This document shows, in pieces, positions 1 through 10,593 of a stretch of 64,000 nt of DNA. The notes below the pieces were generated by a model. The model saw only the letters and a program-made list of their open reading frames with translations, was not told where the DNA came from and did not search any database. The position numbers and the translations under genes were made by a program. Origin of the DNA: Klebsiella pneumoniae (GTDB taxonomy: Bacteria > Myxococcota_A > UBA796 > SXON01); NCBI GenBank assembly GCA_945862325.1, contig CAMAXZ010000022.1, positions 1 through 64,000 of the forward strand. Reading direction: 5' to 3'. Numbering within the stretch: the first letter of the stretch is position 1; every line of letters starts with the position of its first letter.

Positions 1-1126
1 TCCCTGCCGTCGGCTGGACCCCGAGCCGCTCGAGGTGCGGCGCCATCCGGGCGACCACGTCGTCCCAGCCGCGGCCCCCGACCGTGTGCGCGTGGGCCGC
101 GCGCCCCATGCGCTCCGCGAGGCTCGGATCGTCGAGCAGCGCGACCATGGCGTCGGCGAGCGCGGGGACGTCACCCGGCGGCACCAGCCGACCGTCGACC
201 CCGTCCCGGACGATCTCCGGCATCGCGCACGCGCGCGCCGCCACGCACGGCAGGCCGTTCCCCATCGCCTCGTAGAACACATGGCCCCACGGCTCGAACA
301 GGGACGGCATGACGAACACGCTCGAGTCTCGGTAGAGCGCTTCCAACACGGATCGATCCCGAATGTGGCCGAGCCACGACACCCCCTCGGGCAGGCGGCC
401 GGGCGGGGGGTCGCTCGTGGCGATCGACAGTCGCGCGTCGGGGAGCGCGCGCCGGACGTCGCGCCAGGCCTCGAGGAGCACGTGGCCTCCCTTTCTCTCG
501 AAGTCGAGCCCGACGAACAGCGCGGCGCGGCCGTCCCACCGTCGGGTCGCGGGGAGCGCGGCCGCCACGAGGTTCGCGCCACCGCCGACCACTACCACCT
601 TGGAGGGATCGCAGCCGTAGTCCTCGATCATCGACCGACGGAGCCACTCGCTGCGCGGGAACAGGTACGCGGCGGCGCGGAACACGCTCCCCTCCTGCGC
701 GAGACGCTCGCGCCCGAGGCGCCCGTGGAGCGGCGCCCACCGTGGCCACCCCCGCTGCGAAAGACGGTAGGTGTTGTCGGTGTGGAGCACGAAGCGACGC
801 GCCTCGGGGTCGACGCCGGGCGACACGAGGGTGTGGAGCTGGACCACGAGGGCGTCGGGGGCGTGCCGGTCCAGCAGGCGCCCCGCGACGCGGCTGCGGG
901 CGCGGAACGTGCCGGGATCGAGGTTGTACTTCGATCGCCACGCGCCGCGAACGGGGTCGAACGCGCGGGCGCGGTGGAGCGCATCGACGATTGGCGGCAG
1001 CTCCGGGCGAAGCACCGCCTCGACCCCGTACCGACGATCGAGCGCGGCGAACAAGCCGGCGTTCTTCGCGCGCGGATCCTGGCGGAAGTCCGCGCTCGCG
1101 TCGAGGGAGAGGCCGACGAGGGGCAC
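1..1126 (-). CDS. Glycosyltransferase family 4 (GT-B fold), 3' end outside window
   Basis: Predicted cytoplasmic enzyme that transfers a sugar from an activated donor to a glycan or other acceptor. About 375 residues are visible; the C-terminus lies beyond the left edge of the window. The C-terminal Rossmann half carries the retaining GT4 signature: a Phe-Glu-Pro start, an E-x7-E pair at residues 278 and 286, then a Gly-Asn-Gly-Leu-Pro stretch, followed by a typical ending (IVRDGVDGRLVPPGD). The N-terminal half has the donor/acceptor pattern and a FVGLDFERKGG segment typical of the family. Translation probably starts at GTG 1126, eight bases after the stop of the sigma-54 regulator, so it is likely the last gene of that operon. 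Acceptor and product cannot be told from sequence; no other polysaccharide gene is visible nearby. Family assignment is firm, substrate unknown. Confidence 0.88.
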   Translation of the reverse strand, partial: MPLVGLSLDASADFRQDPRAKNAGLFAALDRRYGVEAVLRPELPPIVDALHRARAFDPVRGAWRSKYNLDPGTFRARSRVAGRLLDRHAPDALVVQLHTLVSPGVDPEARRFVLHTDNTYRLSQRGWPRWAPLHGRLGRERLAQEGSVFRAAAYLFPRSEWLRRSMIEDYGCDPSKVVVVGGGANLVAAALPATRRWDGRAALFVGLDFERKGGHVLLEAWRDVRRALPDARLSIATSDPPPGRLPEGVSWLGHIRDRSVLEALYRDSSVFVMPSLFEPWGHVFYEAMGNGLPCVAARACAMPEIVRDGVDGRLVPPGDVPALADAMVALLDDPSLAERMGRAAHAHTVGGRGWDDVVARMAPHLERLGVQPTAG

Positions 1127-1134
1127 GCGGCGCC

Positions 1135-2604
1135 CTATTCGCGGAAGCGAGACCAGTCGATGCCGAGCCGCCGGAGGCGCGACCGCAAGGTGAACGGGTT
1201 CACGCCCAGCGCCGCCGCCGTGCCGAACGGGCCTTCGATACGGCCGCGCGCGCGGACGAGCGCACGCTCGATGGCCTCGCGGTCGTCCAACGGCGGCGCC
1301 GGAGCCGGCGCGGGCGCGCCGACGGGGCCGAGGGCCTTGCGGATGTCGAGCGTGTGTCCGGCGCCGAGGATCGCCGCGCGCTCGATGACCGACGCGAGCT
1401 CGCGGACGTTGCCCGGCCAGTCGTACGCCACGAGGAGAGGCAGATCGTCAGGGTCCACCTCGATTGGACGGCCGAACAGGCGCGTCCCCGCGTTGTGCGC
1501 GAAGTGGCGGACGAGCGCGGGGATGTCGTCGGGGCGGTCGCGCAGCGCGGGGAGGGAGATCGGGAAGACGCTGATCCGGTACCACAGGTCCTGCCGGAAC
1601 TGGCCGTCGCGCACGAGCGACCGCATGTCGCGGTGCGTGGCGGCCACGATGCGCACGTCGACCGACTGTGTCTGTTGCCCTCCGACGCGCTGGAACGTGC
1701 CGTCTTGCAGGACGCGGAGCAGGCGCACCTGCGCGGCCGCCGGGAGCTCCGCGACCTCGTCGAGGAACAGCGTGCCGCCGTCCGCGCGTTCGAACCAGCC
1801 CTTCCGCTGCGCGATCGCCCCGGTGAAGCTTCCCTTCTCGTGGCCGAACAGCTCCGAGTCCACCAGCTCGGTCGGGATCGCGCCGCAGTTGACGCGGAGG
1901 AACGGCCCCGCCTGGCGCCGCGAGCGCGCGTGGATCGCCCGGGACACGACCTCCTTGCCCGCGCCCGTCTCGCCGAGGATCAGCACCGGCGCGTCGGTCG
2001 GCGCCACCTGCAGGACGCGCGCCATGACCTCCTGAAGTCCAGCGCCGATCACGGCTTCGGTGAGATCCTGCCGGGCGAGCCGCGACAGGAGCGCGCTGCG
2101 ATCCTGCTCCGCCGCCTCGCGTAGGCGCCCGAGCTCATGGTGTCGGGCGTCGTTCACGAGGGCGACGCCGAGCGCCTCGAGCGCGACGCGCGCAACCGCG
2201 TCGGCCGCCGCGTCGGGCGTGCCGAGGAGCAGCACCCCGAGCAGCGCGCCGTCGACCCGCAGCGGGCCGGCGACGACGCGGCCGGCGACCCCCTCGGGCA
2301 CACACAGCCGCGCGATGCCCGTGACCTCGCGGCTCGGCCAGACCTCGACGGTGTCGCGGGCACCCCACGCGAGGAGGAGGTCCCGGCGCGGCGTGGGGAC
2401 GGGGCTGCGAGGATCGGACGTCGTGACCGTGCCTGCACACGCCACGGTCTCGAGGCGGGCGCGCTCCTCGTCCCAGCGTCGAATCATCAGCCAGTCGAAC
2501 GTGCCCGACGCGCGCAGTACCTCGAGCACCCGGGGCGCCGACGCCGCGAGATCCGCGTGGCGCGCCACCGCACGCCAGCACTGCGCGCTCAGGTCGCCGG
2601 TCAC
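1135..2604 (-). CDS. Sigma-54-dependent transcriptional activator (GAF-AAA+-Fis)
   Basis: Bacterial enhancer-binding protein of 489 residues that would use ATP to open sigma-54 promoters. A GAF-like sensor region spans about residues 15-155. The AAA+ domain has Walker A GETGAGKE (211-218), the sigma-54 contact loop as GSFTGA (258-263; the common form is GAFTGA), and Walker B LFLDEV (279-284). A Fis-type helix-turn-helix ends the protein (about 445-489). There is no receiver domain, so the signal is probably a small molecule bound by GAF. GTG 2604 is chosen because it overlaps the stop of the upstream cysA remnant as GTGA; longer in-frame starts fall inside that gene. It may once have regulated the sulfate transporter it was coupled to; that transporter is now broken. 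Its target promoters are not identified. Confidence 0.93.
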   Translation of the reverse strand: MTGDLSAQCWRAVARHADLAASAPRVLEVLRASGTFDWLMIRRWDEERARLETVACAGTVTTSDPRSPVPTPRRDLLLAWGARDTVEVWPSREVTGIARLCVPEGVAGRVVAGPLRVDGALLGVLLLGTPDAAADAVARVALEALGVALVNDARHHELGRLREAAEQDRSALLSRLARQDLTEAVIGAGLQEVMARVLQVAPTDAPVLILGETGAGKEVVSRAIHARSRRQAGPFLRVNCGAIPTELVDSELFGHEKGSFTGAIAQRKGWFERADGGTLFLDEVAELPAAAQVRLLRVLQDGTFQRVGGQQTQSVDVRIVAATHRDMRSLVRDGQFRQDLWYRISVFPISLPALRDRPDDIPALVRHFAHNAGTRLFGRPIEVDPDDLPLLVAYDWPGNVRELASVIERAAILGAGHTLDIRKALGPVGAPAPAPAPPLDDREAIERALVRARGRIEGPFGTAAALGVNPFTLRSRLRRLGIDWSRFRE

Positions 2605-3780
2605 GACGCGCCGTCGGTCGCCGCGAAGGCGCGCGACTGGGTGATCTCGACGGCGATGCGCTGGCCCGCTTCGACCCCGGTGAGGAGGGAGGATCGACGA
2701 GGAAATTGGGCGAAGATGGGGACCCCTGCGCCGTCGATCCACGCCTCGACGCGGACGCGGTCGCCGAGGGTGGTGACACGGCGCACGGTGGCGAAGCCGG
2801 CGTCGTCGCCCCAGAACTTGAGCTCGTACGCGCGGACTACGAGGTGCACCGCGGCCCCTTCACCCATGTCGGGTGCGTCGGCCAGCGTGTGCCCGCCGAC
2901 CTCGACGCGGCCGCCGCGCACGACCCCGGGAGAACGTTCACATCCCCGACGAAGCGGGCAACGAATTCGCTCGCGGGCCGGTCGACGATGTCGACGGGGG
3001 TACCCTCCTGCTCGAGCCGCCCGCGCGACACGATCATGACGCGGTCCGCGATGGCGAACGCCTCCTCCTGGTCGTGGGTGACGAAGATCGACGTCGTGTG
3101 CACCTCGTCGTGCAGGGTTCGGAGCCAACGACGCAGCTCCTCGCGGACCTTGGCGTCCACCGCGCCGAATGGCTCGTCGAGCAGCAGCAGGGTGGGGCGC
3201 GGCGCGAGGGCGCGCGCGAGCGCCACGCGCTGACGCTGCCCCCCGGAGAGCTGGGAGGGTTGCCGGCCGCCGCGTGCCCGCGCTGGGCCGCGCCCCACAT
3301 CGCGAGGATGTTCCACATCGCGCCGCCGCTCGTCCGCACGTTGGGGGTCAACACCTCCACGTCGGCACGCGCCAGGTCGGGCCAGTCGGCAATCTGCTTC
3401 GGGTTGCCCGGCCGCACCGCGATGACCGCGAGCGACTCGGTGACGATGCCGCCGTGACGCGCCTCGCGCCACGGGTGGGTGATGAGCCCGGCCTCCTCGA
3501 GGACCATGATGTCCGGCTCGAGCGAGAGCGCCACGACGTCCGCCGCGAAACCCTCCTTCACCGCGCGCGCCTGCGCCCCGGAGGCCTGGTAGGACTCCTC
3601 GAAGCGGAGCTCCTCCCCCGTCTTCTCCTTCCAGTGGCGGGCGAACGCAGGGAGCACGGCCTTCCCGTACGCCTCGCGGGGGGTCGTGTACGCCGCGAGC
3701 GTGAGGGTGCGCGTGCGCGGGGTGTCCGGGGTGTCCGGGGGGCCGCCAGCGCAGGCGAGGAGGAGGAGCAGCAGGGTCAA
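2601..3780 (-). pseudogene. Sulfate-binding protein / CysA chimera left by an internal deletion, plus a frameshift
   Basis: Remnant of a sulfate/thiosulfate ABC transporter operon. From TTG 3780 (SD GGAGGT four bases upstream, lipobox LLAC) the reading frame encodes the first ~165 residues of a periplasmic sulfate-binding protein, up to the conserved [14 protein letters not shown]. At about 3255-3290 the sequence passes without a stop into another frame that encodes the second half of a CysA ATPase: [16 protein letters not shown], Walker [13 protein letters not shown], the H-loop [13 protein letters not shown]. Walker A and the rest of the binding protein are missing, as are both CysT/CysW permeases. 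A second lesion lies at 2921-2930, where one G is missing from a G-run, so the CysA C-terminal domain ([15 protein letters not shown] to the stop at 2601) continues in a third frame. The transporter cannot work. An assembly error is possible for the one-base lesion, less likely for the large deletion. Confidence 0.87.
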
Positions 3781-3876
3781 TCGGACCTCCGCCGGGCGCG
3801 AAAGCAAGGCGCGTGCCGTTCGCGGACGTTCGTGATGTTCGGCGTTTTTCCGTTGCACGACCCGTCACGAGCCCTG

Positions 3877-3899
3877 CCGTCACGGAATTTCCGTGACGG
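3877..3899. promoter_or_regulatory. 23-bp perfect palindrome, possible operator
   Basis: Two 11-bp arms (CCGTCACGGAA and its reverse complement) flank a single central base. A further CCGTCACG half-site sits at 3862-3869, 15 bp upstream of the left arm. No T-run follows on either strand, so an intrinsic terminator is unlikely. Position between divergent genes suggests a binding site for a dimeric repressor of one or both. The regulator is unknown. Confidence 0.45.
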
Positions 3900-3951
3900 G
3901 TCGATGCGGCGCCGGCGCCCGCGCCCTGTCGCGAGCGCCACGGCGTCGGGG

Positions 3952-3957
3952 TATACC
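3952..3957 (+). promoter_or_regulatory. -10-like box TATACC upstream of lipoprotein gene
   Basis: TATACC lies 19 bp before the ATG at 3977. A transcript starting about seven bases downstream would have a short leader holding the GGAGG ribosome site. No clear -35 is visible. Confidence 0.35.
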
Positions 3958-3976
3958 GGACGCGCACGGAGGCGCC

Positions 3977-5869
<1,893 letters not shown>

Positions 5870-5905
5870 TCCGAGCGGGGGTGTAAGCCCCGGGCGAGCC
5901 CGAAC

Positions 5906-5920
5906 GTTCCGCCGCGGAAC
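5906..5920. other. Small GC-rich inverted repeat between two genes
   Basis: GTTCCG and CGGAAC are separated by three bases within the 64-bp gap. It could form a weak hairpin between the lipoprotein and VWA cistrons. No T-tract follows, so termination is doubtful. Confidence 0.3.
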
Positions 5921-5933
5921 CTCGGAGCCCCTC

Positions 5934-7505
5934 GTGCCACGCCGCCTCTCCCTGCTCGCGCTCGTCTCGCTCGCGACCTCCCTCGCCTACGCCGCGGACC
6001 GCGGCGACGACGACGAAGAGGCCCACCCGGCGCCCGCGGCGCCCGCCTACCGCATGAAGACCGAGATCGCCTTCGACGCGATGTCGGTCGCGGCGGAGAT
6101 GGGCGTCACCGTCGGCGGCGCCCAGGACATCGGGTACTTCCGCGAGCGCGTGGCCGCGGGCGAGGTCCCGCATCCGAACGTCCTCACCGCCGAAGGGCTG
6201 TTCGGCGAGCACGACCTCCCGATCCAGGGTCGATCCCGTTGCGACGCCCTGATGTGCCCCGTGGGCGAGGCCACCCCCGCGCGCCTCGTCGTCGGTGACG
6301 ACACGCGCTGGATCGCGCAGCTCGGGTTCGACTCCGGCATCGACCCCGCCACGTGGCGCCGCGCCCCCGTGAACCTCGTCGCCGTCGTCGACGTGTCCGG
6401 CTCGATGTCCGGCGCCCCGATCGAGGCGGTCAAGGCCTCGCTCCGCGAGGTGGTGTCGCACCTCGGGCCGGACGACCAGGTGTCGATCGTCGTGTACGGG
6501 TCCGACGTGCGCACCCATCTCCCACCCACCCCGGCGAGCCGATCCGCCGACCTGCTCCGCGGCGTCAACAGCATGGCGATCAACGGCTCGACGAACATGG
6601 AGGCCGGCTTGATCCACGGGTTCGCGCTGGCTCGGGAGGCGGCGCGGCGCTTCGACGGCACGTCCCGGGTGATGTTGTTCACCGACGAGCGTCCGAACAC
6701 GGGGCGCACCGACGCGCAGTCGTTCATGGGCCTCGCGCAGGCGGCGTCCCACGCCGGGGTCGGGATGACGACGATTGGCGTGGGCGCGCACTTCGGCGCC
6801 GAGCTGGCCTCGCAGATCAGCGCGGTTCGCGGGGGCAACCTGTTCTTTTTCCCCGACGCGGCGAAGATGCGCGAGACGTTCCGCGACGAGCTCGACACGA
6901 TGGTGTCGGAGTTGGCCTACGACCTGGAGCTCGTCGTCACGCCCGCGCCGGGCACGCGCATCACCGGGCTTTGGGGCATCCCGGGCGACGCGGTGCAGTG
7001 GACGCCCGACGGCCGCCTGCGCATGCAGGTGCAGACCCTGTTTCTGAGCCGGGACGAAGGAGCGATCTACTTCGGCTTCGGCCCGTCCGGCTCGGTGCCG
7101 CCGACCCGCCTCGCCCGGGTCGGCGAGGTGTCGATGGCCTACACCTTGCGCGACGGAACGCGGCCGCACGCGTCGGTCGACCTCGACGTCACGGCCGCGC
7201 CGCAGCCCGGGCTCGTCCGCGGCGCGCTCCTCGTGGACACGTTCACCGCGATCCGCGCGGCGACCGCGCTCCACCACGAGCGCAACGACCAGGAGGGCGC
7301 CTGGCGCCTGATGGACAGCCTGGCGCAGCGCTACGCCACCGTCGTCGACCCGTCGTTGTCCGCCGACCGCGCCCTCGTGTCCACCCTCACCGAGCGCTTC
7401 GCGCGGCTCTCCGGGCGTCTCGGAGAGGCGCCCGCGGCCGGAGGCGTCGCGCGACACGCCATCAGCGGCCTGCCCGAGTGGGGCGTCGCGCGCCCGACCG
7501 AGTAG
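5934..7505 (+). CDS. Exported von Willebrand factor A domain protein, YfbK-like
   Basis: Predicted exported metal-ion-dependent binding protein of 523 residues. A Sec signal ([20 protein letters not shown]) is followed by an acidic stretch. Residues 65-95 ([22 protein letters not shown]) match the N-terminal region of the YfbK family that precedes its VWA domain. The VWA domain (about 145-330) has an intact MIDAS motif, D153-x-S155-x-S157 in DVSGSM, and later the [10 protein letters not shown] and FTDERPN segments expected for the remaining metal contacts. The C-terminal part resembles the YfbK beta domain. The start is GTG with GGAG upstream. YfbK relatives are poorly characterised; a structural or adhesive role at the envelope is inference. 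Codon use is as in neighbouring genes. Confidence 0.88.
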   Translation: MPRRLSLLALVSLATSLAYAADRGDDDEEAHPAPAAPAYRMKTEIAFDAMSVAAEMGVTVGGAQDIGYFRERVAAGEVPHPNVLTAEGLFGEHDLPIQGRSRCDALMCPVGEATPARLVVGDDTRWIAQLGFDSGIDPATWRRAPVNLVAVVDVSGSMSGAPIEAVKASLREVVSHLGPDDQVSIVVYGSDVRTHLPPTPASRSADLLRGVNSMAINGSTNMEAGLIHGFALAREAARRFDGTSRVMLFTDERPNTGRTDAQSFMGLAQAASHAGVGMTTIGVGAHFGAELASQISAVRGGNLFFFPDAAKMRETFRDELDTMVSELAYDLELVVTPAPGTRITGLWGIPGDAVQWTPDGRLRMQVQTLFLSRDEGAIYFGFGPSGSVPPTRLARVGEVSMAYTLRDGTRPHASVDLDVTAAPQPGLVRGALLVDTFTAIRAATALHHERNDQEGAWRLMDSLAQRYATVVDPSLSADRALVSTLTERFARLSGRLGEAPAAGGVARHAISGLPEWGVARPTE

Positions 7506-7523
7506 GCGCTCCGACGGGCGGTT

Positions 7524-8483
7524 GTGCTACCCTGCCAACGCGAAGAGTTCCTCGACGACGAGGCCGACGAGCTCCGCGCCGTCGGCAACGCCTTGTACTG
7601 GCTGGAGTTTCCTGGCCTCGCCCCCGAGCTTCACCGCTGGCACGCAGGGTCCGACGCCCGCGTCGCCTACACCTTCTCGATCGGCTCGACGATCTACGAC
7701 TACGCCGCGAGCGCCGAGCTGGTCGTCACGCCCGACCTCTCGTCGAGCGACATCGTGTACCGCGCCTAGGACGCCACCGAATCGGAGGCGGAGATCGGCA
7801 CGGCCACGTTCGACGCCCCCTCCAATGGCACCCGCTGGCACGCCTACGCGGTCGACCGCGACGCGGTGTACGTCGTGGTCGCGGGCGACGCCGAGACGGC
7901 GATGTACCGGTGGACGCCGCCCGGGCGCCCCAGTCGCTTGTGGAGCTTCGAGGAGCTCGGCTACGACCTCGGCGAGTTCATGGCGTTCGGCGTCGAAGAC
8001 GGCGTGATGGTGTTCATCGAGTCGGGGCGGATCTGGCGCGGGACCGTGGACGACGGGCGGGCCGAGTGGCTCGGCAACGAGACCCAGGTGACCGGCTCGG
8101 TGTCGTTCGATGCCACCGGCGTCATGTGGGGCGCCGGAGACGGCGCGCTCTGGTTCGTCGACCTCGAGGGCGACCCCACCCCGGTGAACCTCTCCGCGGC
8201 GGTCCGCGCCTCCCCCTGGCGCCTCAACGACACCTACGCCACCGCCCACCACATCGGCGGCGACGGCTTCTGGCGCCAGGGCGACACCGTCGTCTACGAG
8301 GCGTTCGACGGCATCTGGGCCGTCGACGTGTCCGATCTCTCGTTCACCCCGTTGGTCCTCGAAGACCCAGACGTGCCGGCCCGCTGGCTCGACCCCGTGA
8401 TGCTGCGCGACGGCACCGTGTTCGTCACGCAGATCGTGAGCGCCGACGGGCCGGTGTGGCGCCTCGATCCCCTCCCCCTCTGA
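7524..8483 (+). pseudogene. Propeller-like protein gene broken by an in-frame TAG, 5' end also missing
   Basis: Two open segments in the same frame (7524-7766 and 7770-8483) are separated only by TAG at 7767-7769; both sides read as one continuous protein of about 318 residues (…SSSDIVYRA, stop, DATESEAEIGTATF…). The body has Trp/Gly-rich beta units (GTRWHAYAVDRDAVYVVV, GDGALWFVDLEG, TVVYEAFDGIWAVDV) like WD40/TolB propellers. The 5' end looks incomplete: no signal peptide is present, the only start is a GTG at 7524 without a ribosome site, and a TACCCT box (7528-7533) like the -10 elements of other genes here lies inside the supposed coding start. It therefore seems to have lost its N-terminus as well. 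A sequencing error or stop readthrough could explain the TAG alone but not the missing start. Confidence 0.75.
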
Positions 8484-8497
8484 CCAGGAGCACCCGC

Positions 8498-9580
8498 ATG
8501 CGTTCGTCCTTCCTCCTCGTCGCCCTCTTGACCGGCACCGCGCACGCCAACGAGATGGGCCAGGGCATCCACGTCCGCCAGATCGCGGCGCCGGAGAGCC
8601 CCCTTCCGAAGTCGGTGAAGTCGATCGCGGTCGGCAAGGTCGAGGGGCAGTGGGCCTCCGACCTGAGCGCCCAGCTCACCGCGGCGCTCGAGGACGCGGA
8701 CCGCAAGTACCCGGGCGAGACCCAGGGCGCGGCGCGCGCGGCCGGCCAGACCGGCGCGATGCTCGCCACCATGGCGGCCTCCGCCCTCACCTTCGGCCTC
8801 GCGGCCAACGCCACCCACGAGGCGGTCACCAAGGACAACGAGAAGAAGCTCGAGGCGAAGGTGCGCCGCATCGACGACGGCCTCGTCGTCATGCCGTACA
8901 AGGTCGTCACCAGCGGCGCCGACGCGACCATCGGCGCCGTGGTGGCCGGCGAGTACAACGACAACACGTTCACCTCGACCGAGCGCCGCACCACCGACGG
9001 CGTCAGCTACGACGCCACCGTGCTCTGCACCAAGCGTGAGGTGTCGCTCACGGTCGCGTGGACGGTCACCGACAAGTCCGGCAAGACCCTCGCGAAGGAC
9101 ACCGCCGACCTCTCCACCAGCCGCTCCGCCTGCGACGACGACGTGCGCAACCTCCCGACCGCGAAGACGATCGCCGCCACGCAGCTCACCGGCTTCGGCG
9201 AGACCCTCGTCAACCGCATCGCTCCGGGCTTCAAGGACCTGCGCATCGACCTCGACACCCACAAGGCCGTCACCGACGCGCTGAAGTCGGTCAAGGCGGG
9301 AGACCTGTGGGAAGGCGCGTGCAAGGCGCACGCCGCGGTCGAGGCCGACCCCAAGAACCACATCGCGCTCTACGACCAGGGCGCGATCCTCGAGGCCCTG
9401 GGGCACCTCGACGACGCCGTCGCCAGCTACGACGCCGCGCTCGGCCTCAAGAAGCACAAGGGCGCCGAGAAGGGCCGTGACCGCGCCGAGACCCGCAAGG
9501 GCGAGATCGACGTGCTCACGGCCTCCTACGGGATGACGTACACCGTCGGCGCCGTCGACTGGGGCGCGTGCGAGGGCTGA
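8498..9580 (+). CDS. Exported protein with C-terminal TPR
   Basis: Predicted periplasmic protein of 360 residues, function unknown. A signal peptide (MRSSFLLVALLTGTAHA) follows an AGGAG ribosome site. Residues 27-75 (KSVKSIAVGKVEGQWASDLS…) resemble the start of LPS-assembly-like or curli-assembly CsgG-type proteins, in which a short beta segment precedes a helix, but the match is weak. A Gly/Ala-rich segment (GAMLATMAASALTFGLAANA) could be a hydrophobic helix. At the C-terminus one clear tetratricopeptide unit (HIALYDQGAILEALGHLDD…) plus flanking helices suggest protein-protein contact. It lies 14 bp after the broken propeller gene and converges with the SGNH hydrolase gene, whose stop is 13 bp away. 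Confidence 0.83.
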   Translation: MRSSFLLVALLTGTAHANEMGQGIHVRQIAAPESPLPKSVKSIAVGKVEGQWASDLSAQLTAALEDADRKYPGETQGAARAAGQTGAMLATMAASALTFGLAANATHEAVTKDNEKKLEAKVRRIDDGLVVMPYKVVTSGADATIGAVVAGEYNDNTFTSTERRTTDGVSYDATVLCTKREVSLTVAWTVTDKSGKTLAKDTADLSTSRSACDDDVRNLPTAKTIAATQLTGFGETLVNRIAPGFKDLRIDLDTHKAVTDALKSVKAGDLWEGACKAHAAVEADPKNHIALYDQGAILEALGHLDDAVASYDAALGLKKHKGAEKGRDRAETRKGEIDVLTASYGMTYTVGAVDWGACEG

Positions 9581-9593
9581 GCCCCGTCGCGCC

Positions 9594-10574
9594 TCAGGCC
9601 GCCGGTCGACGCCGCGCCGCCAACGCGCCCAACGCGGCGATCGACGCGAGCGCCGGCACCCCCACAGGGGCGCCGCATCCGCACCCGGAGGGGTCTCCGT
9701 CCCCTTCGGTGTCGGTGCCGTCGGCGCCTCGATCCGTGTCGTCGGTGTCGGACACGTCGGTGTCGGACACGTCGGTGTCCGACCCTCCCGTGTCGTCCGG
9801 GTCGCCCGTGTCGTCCGGGTCGACCTCGGTCCACGGGTAGACGATGTCGGCCTCGCCGTCGACGACGACCGCCGCCGCGACCGCCTGAAGGTACGCGGCG
9901 TCGGGCACACCTTCCGGCGCCGGCAGCCCTTCCGGGCTCTCGCCGGTCAGCGAGGCGTACACGACGCAGGCGGCGAGGTAGGTGCCACGCACCGACGGGT
10001 GGCTGCCGTCGTCCACGTACAACCCGTGGAACGCGTTGCCGGCCTCGGTCGGGTCCGCTCCGGTGGCCTCGACGTCGTCCCACACCCGACTCCAGGCGCG
10101 CCCCGCGGGCGCGATCCACGCGGGGGTGCCGTCGGCGGAGGCGGCCGCGACGTAGTCGCGGTAGCCTTCGTCGAGGCGGTCCTGCATCGTCCGATAGTCG
10201 GGGTACGTGGTCCGGTTGTCGGGATCGCCGTCGCGGCGCCCCCACGTCATGAGGAACATCGTGTCGCCGCCGGCGCCGGTCACAAGGCCGTCGAGCGCGA
10301 CGGCGGCTTCGCGGCTGTACACCCACTCCGCCTCGGTGCGGGGGAACCCGGGGATCTGACTCTGTTCCTGGAGGATCACCCAATCGAGCGGCGCGGCGAA
10401 GGCGATGGCGTGCGCGGTGCCGTCTTGCCCGACGGCGTCGAGGTGATCGACGAGCCGCCACCCCGGCTCCGCGAGCCGCGTGGCCGTGACGTTGGTGCCG
10501 GAGGCCACGAGGAGCGACTCGACGACCTGCTCGAGGTCGTTGAAGAACGTGTAGGAGTTTCCGAGGAACAGCAT
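9594..10574 (-). CDS. SGNH-type hydrolase with MYXO-CTERM-like surface anchor
   Basis: Predicted esterase/lipase-fold hydrolase of 326 residues. Block I is LFLGNSYTF with Ser7 as likely nucleophile; the catalytic Asp/His pair is in DDGSHPS (Asp189, His192); WVILQEQSQ matches the central strand. After the enzyme domain comes an Asp-Thr linker (about 252-290), then GCGCGAP, a hydrophobic helix and a final Arg cluster (AARRRPAA). This Cys-TM-Arg tail is the form of the MYXO-CTERM sorting signal, which in myxobacteria is processed for display on the cell surface. Oddly, no signal peptide is visible: the ATG at 10574 begins directly with the first strand, and no upstream start exists before the in-frame stop at 10599. 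It is the last gene of the H-NOX operon, 19 bp after the methyltransferase-like gene. Confidence 0.85.
   Translation of the reverse strand: MLFLGNSYTFFNDLEQVVESLLVASGTNVTATRLAEPGWRLVDHLDAVGQDGTAHAIAFAAPLDWVILQEQSQIPGFPRTEAEWVYSREAAVALDGLVTGAGGDTMFLMTWGRRDGDPDNRTTYPDYRTMQDRLDEGYRDYVAAASADGTPAWIAPAGRAWSRVWDDVEATGADPTEAGNAFHGLYVDDGSHPSVRGTYLAACVVYASLTGESPEGLPAPEGVPDAAYLQAVAAAVVVDGEADIVYPWTEVDPDDTGDPDDTGGSDTDVSDTDVSDTDDTDRGADGTDTEGDGDPSGCGCGAPVGVPALASIAALGALAARRRPAA
9719..9790 (-). repeat. 15-bp direct repeats encoding the Asp-Thr-Asp-Val-Ser linker
   Basis: Units reading tcggtgtcggacacg on the plus strand repeat about three times and encode the DTDVS linker between the hydrolase domain and the surface anchor. 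Coding repeat. Confidence 0.7.
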
Positions 10575-10593
10575 GCCGCAGTGTGCCTCGGCC

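Larger units (their letters stand above)
3781..3976. other. Longest intergenic gap in the window (divergent regulatory region)
   Basis: This 196-bp stretch separates the leftward sulfate-transporter remnant from a rightward lipoprotein gene. It holds three GTTCG pentamers at 3818, 3828 and 3837, a CCGTCACG element at 3862-3869 repeated at 3877-3884, a 23-bp palindrome (3877-3899), and a TATACC -10-like box at 3952-3957 for the rightward gene. No small gene or RNA was recognised in it. Confidence 0.6.

Noticed and set aside
35-2035. Very long open frames on the strand opposite real genes (also 2837-5854, 11187-14705, 26601-29435, 43153-46068)
   Set aside because: High GC leaves few stops on all frames. 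These products are Arg/Ala/Pro-rich without domains, while the other strand encodes clear families over the same bases.
3781-3976. A SAM or other riboswitch ahead of the sulfate-binding protein remnant
   Set aside because: No conserved riboswitch core could be recognised, and the palindrome sits too far upstream and is symmetrical like a protein site.
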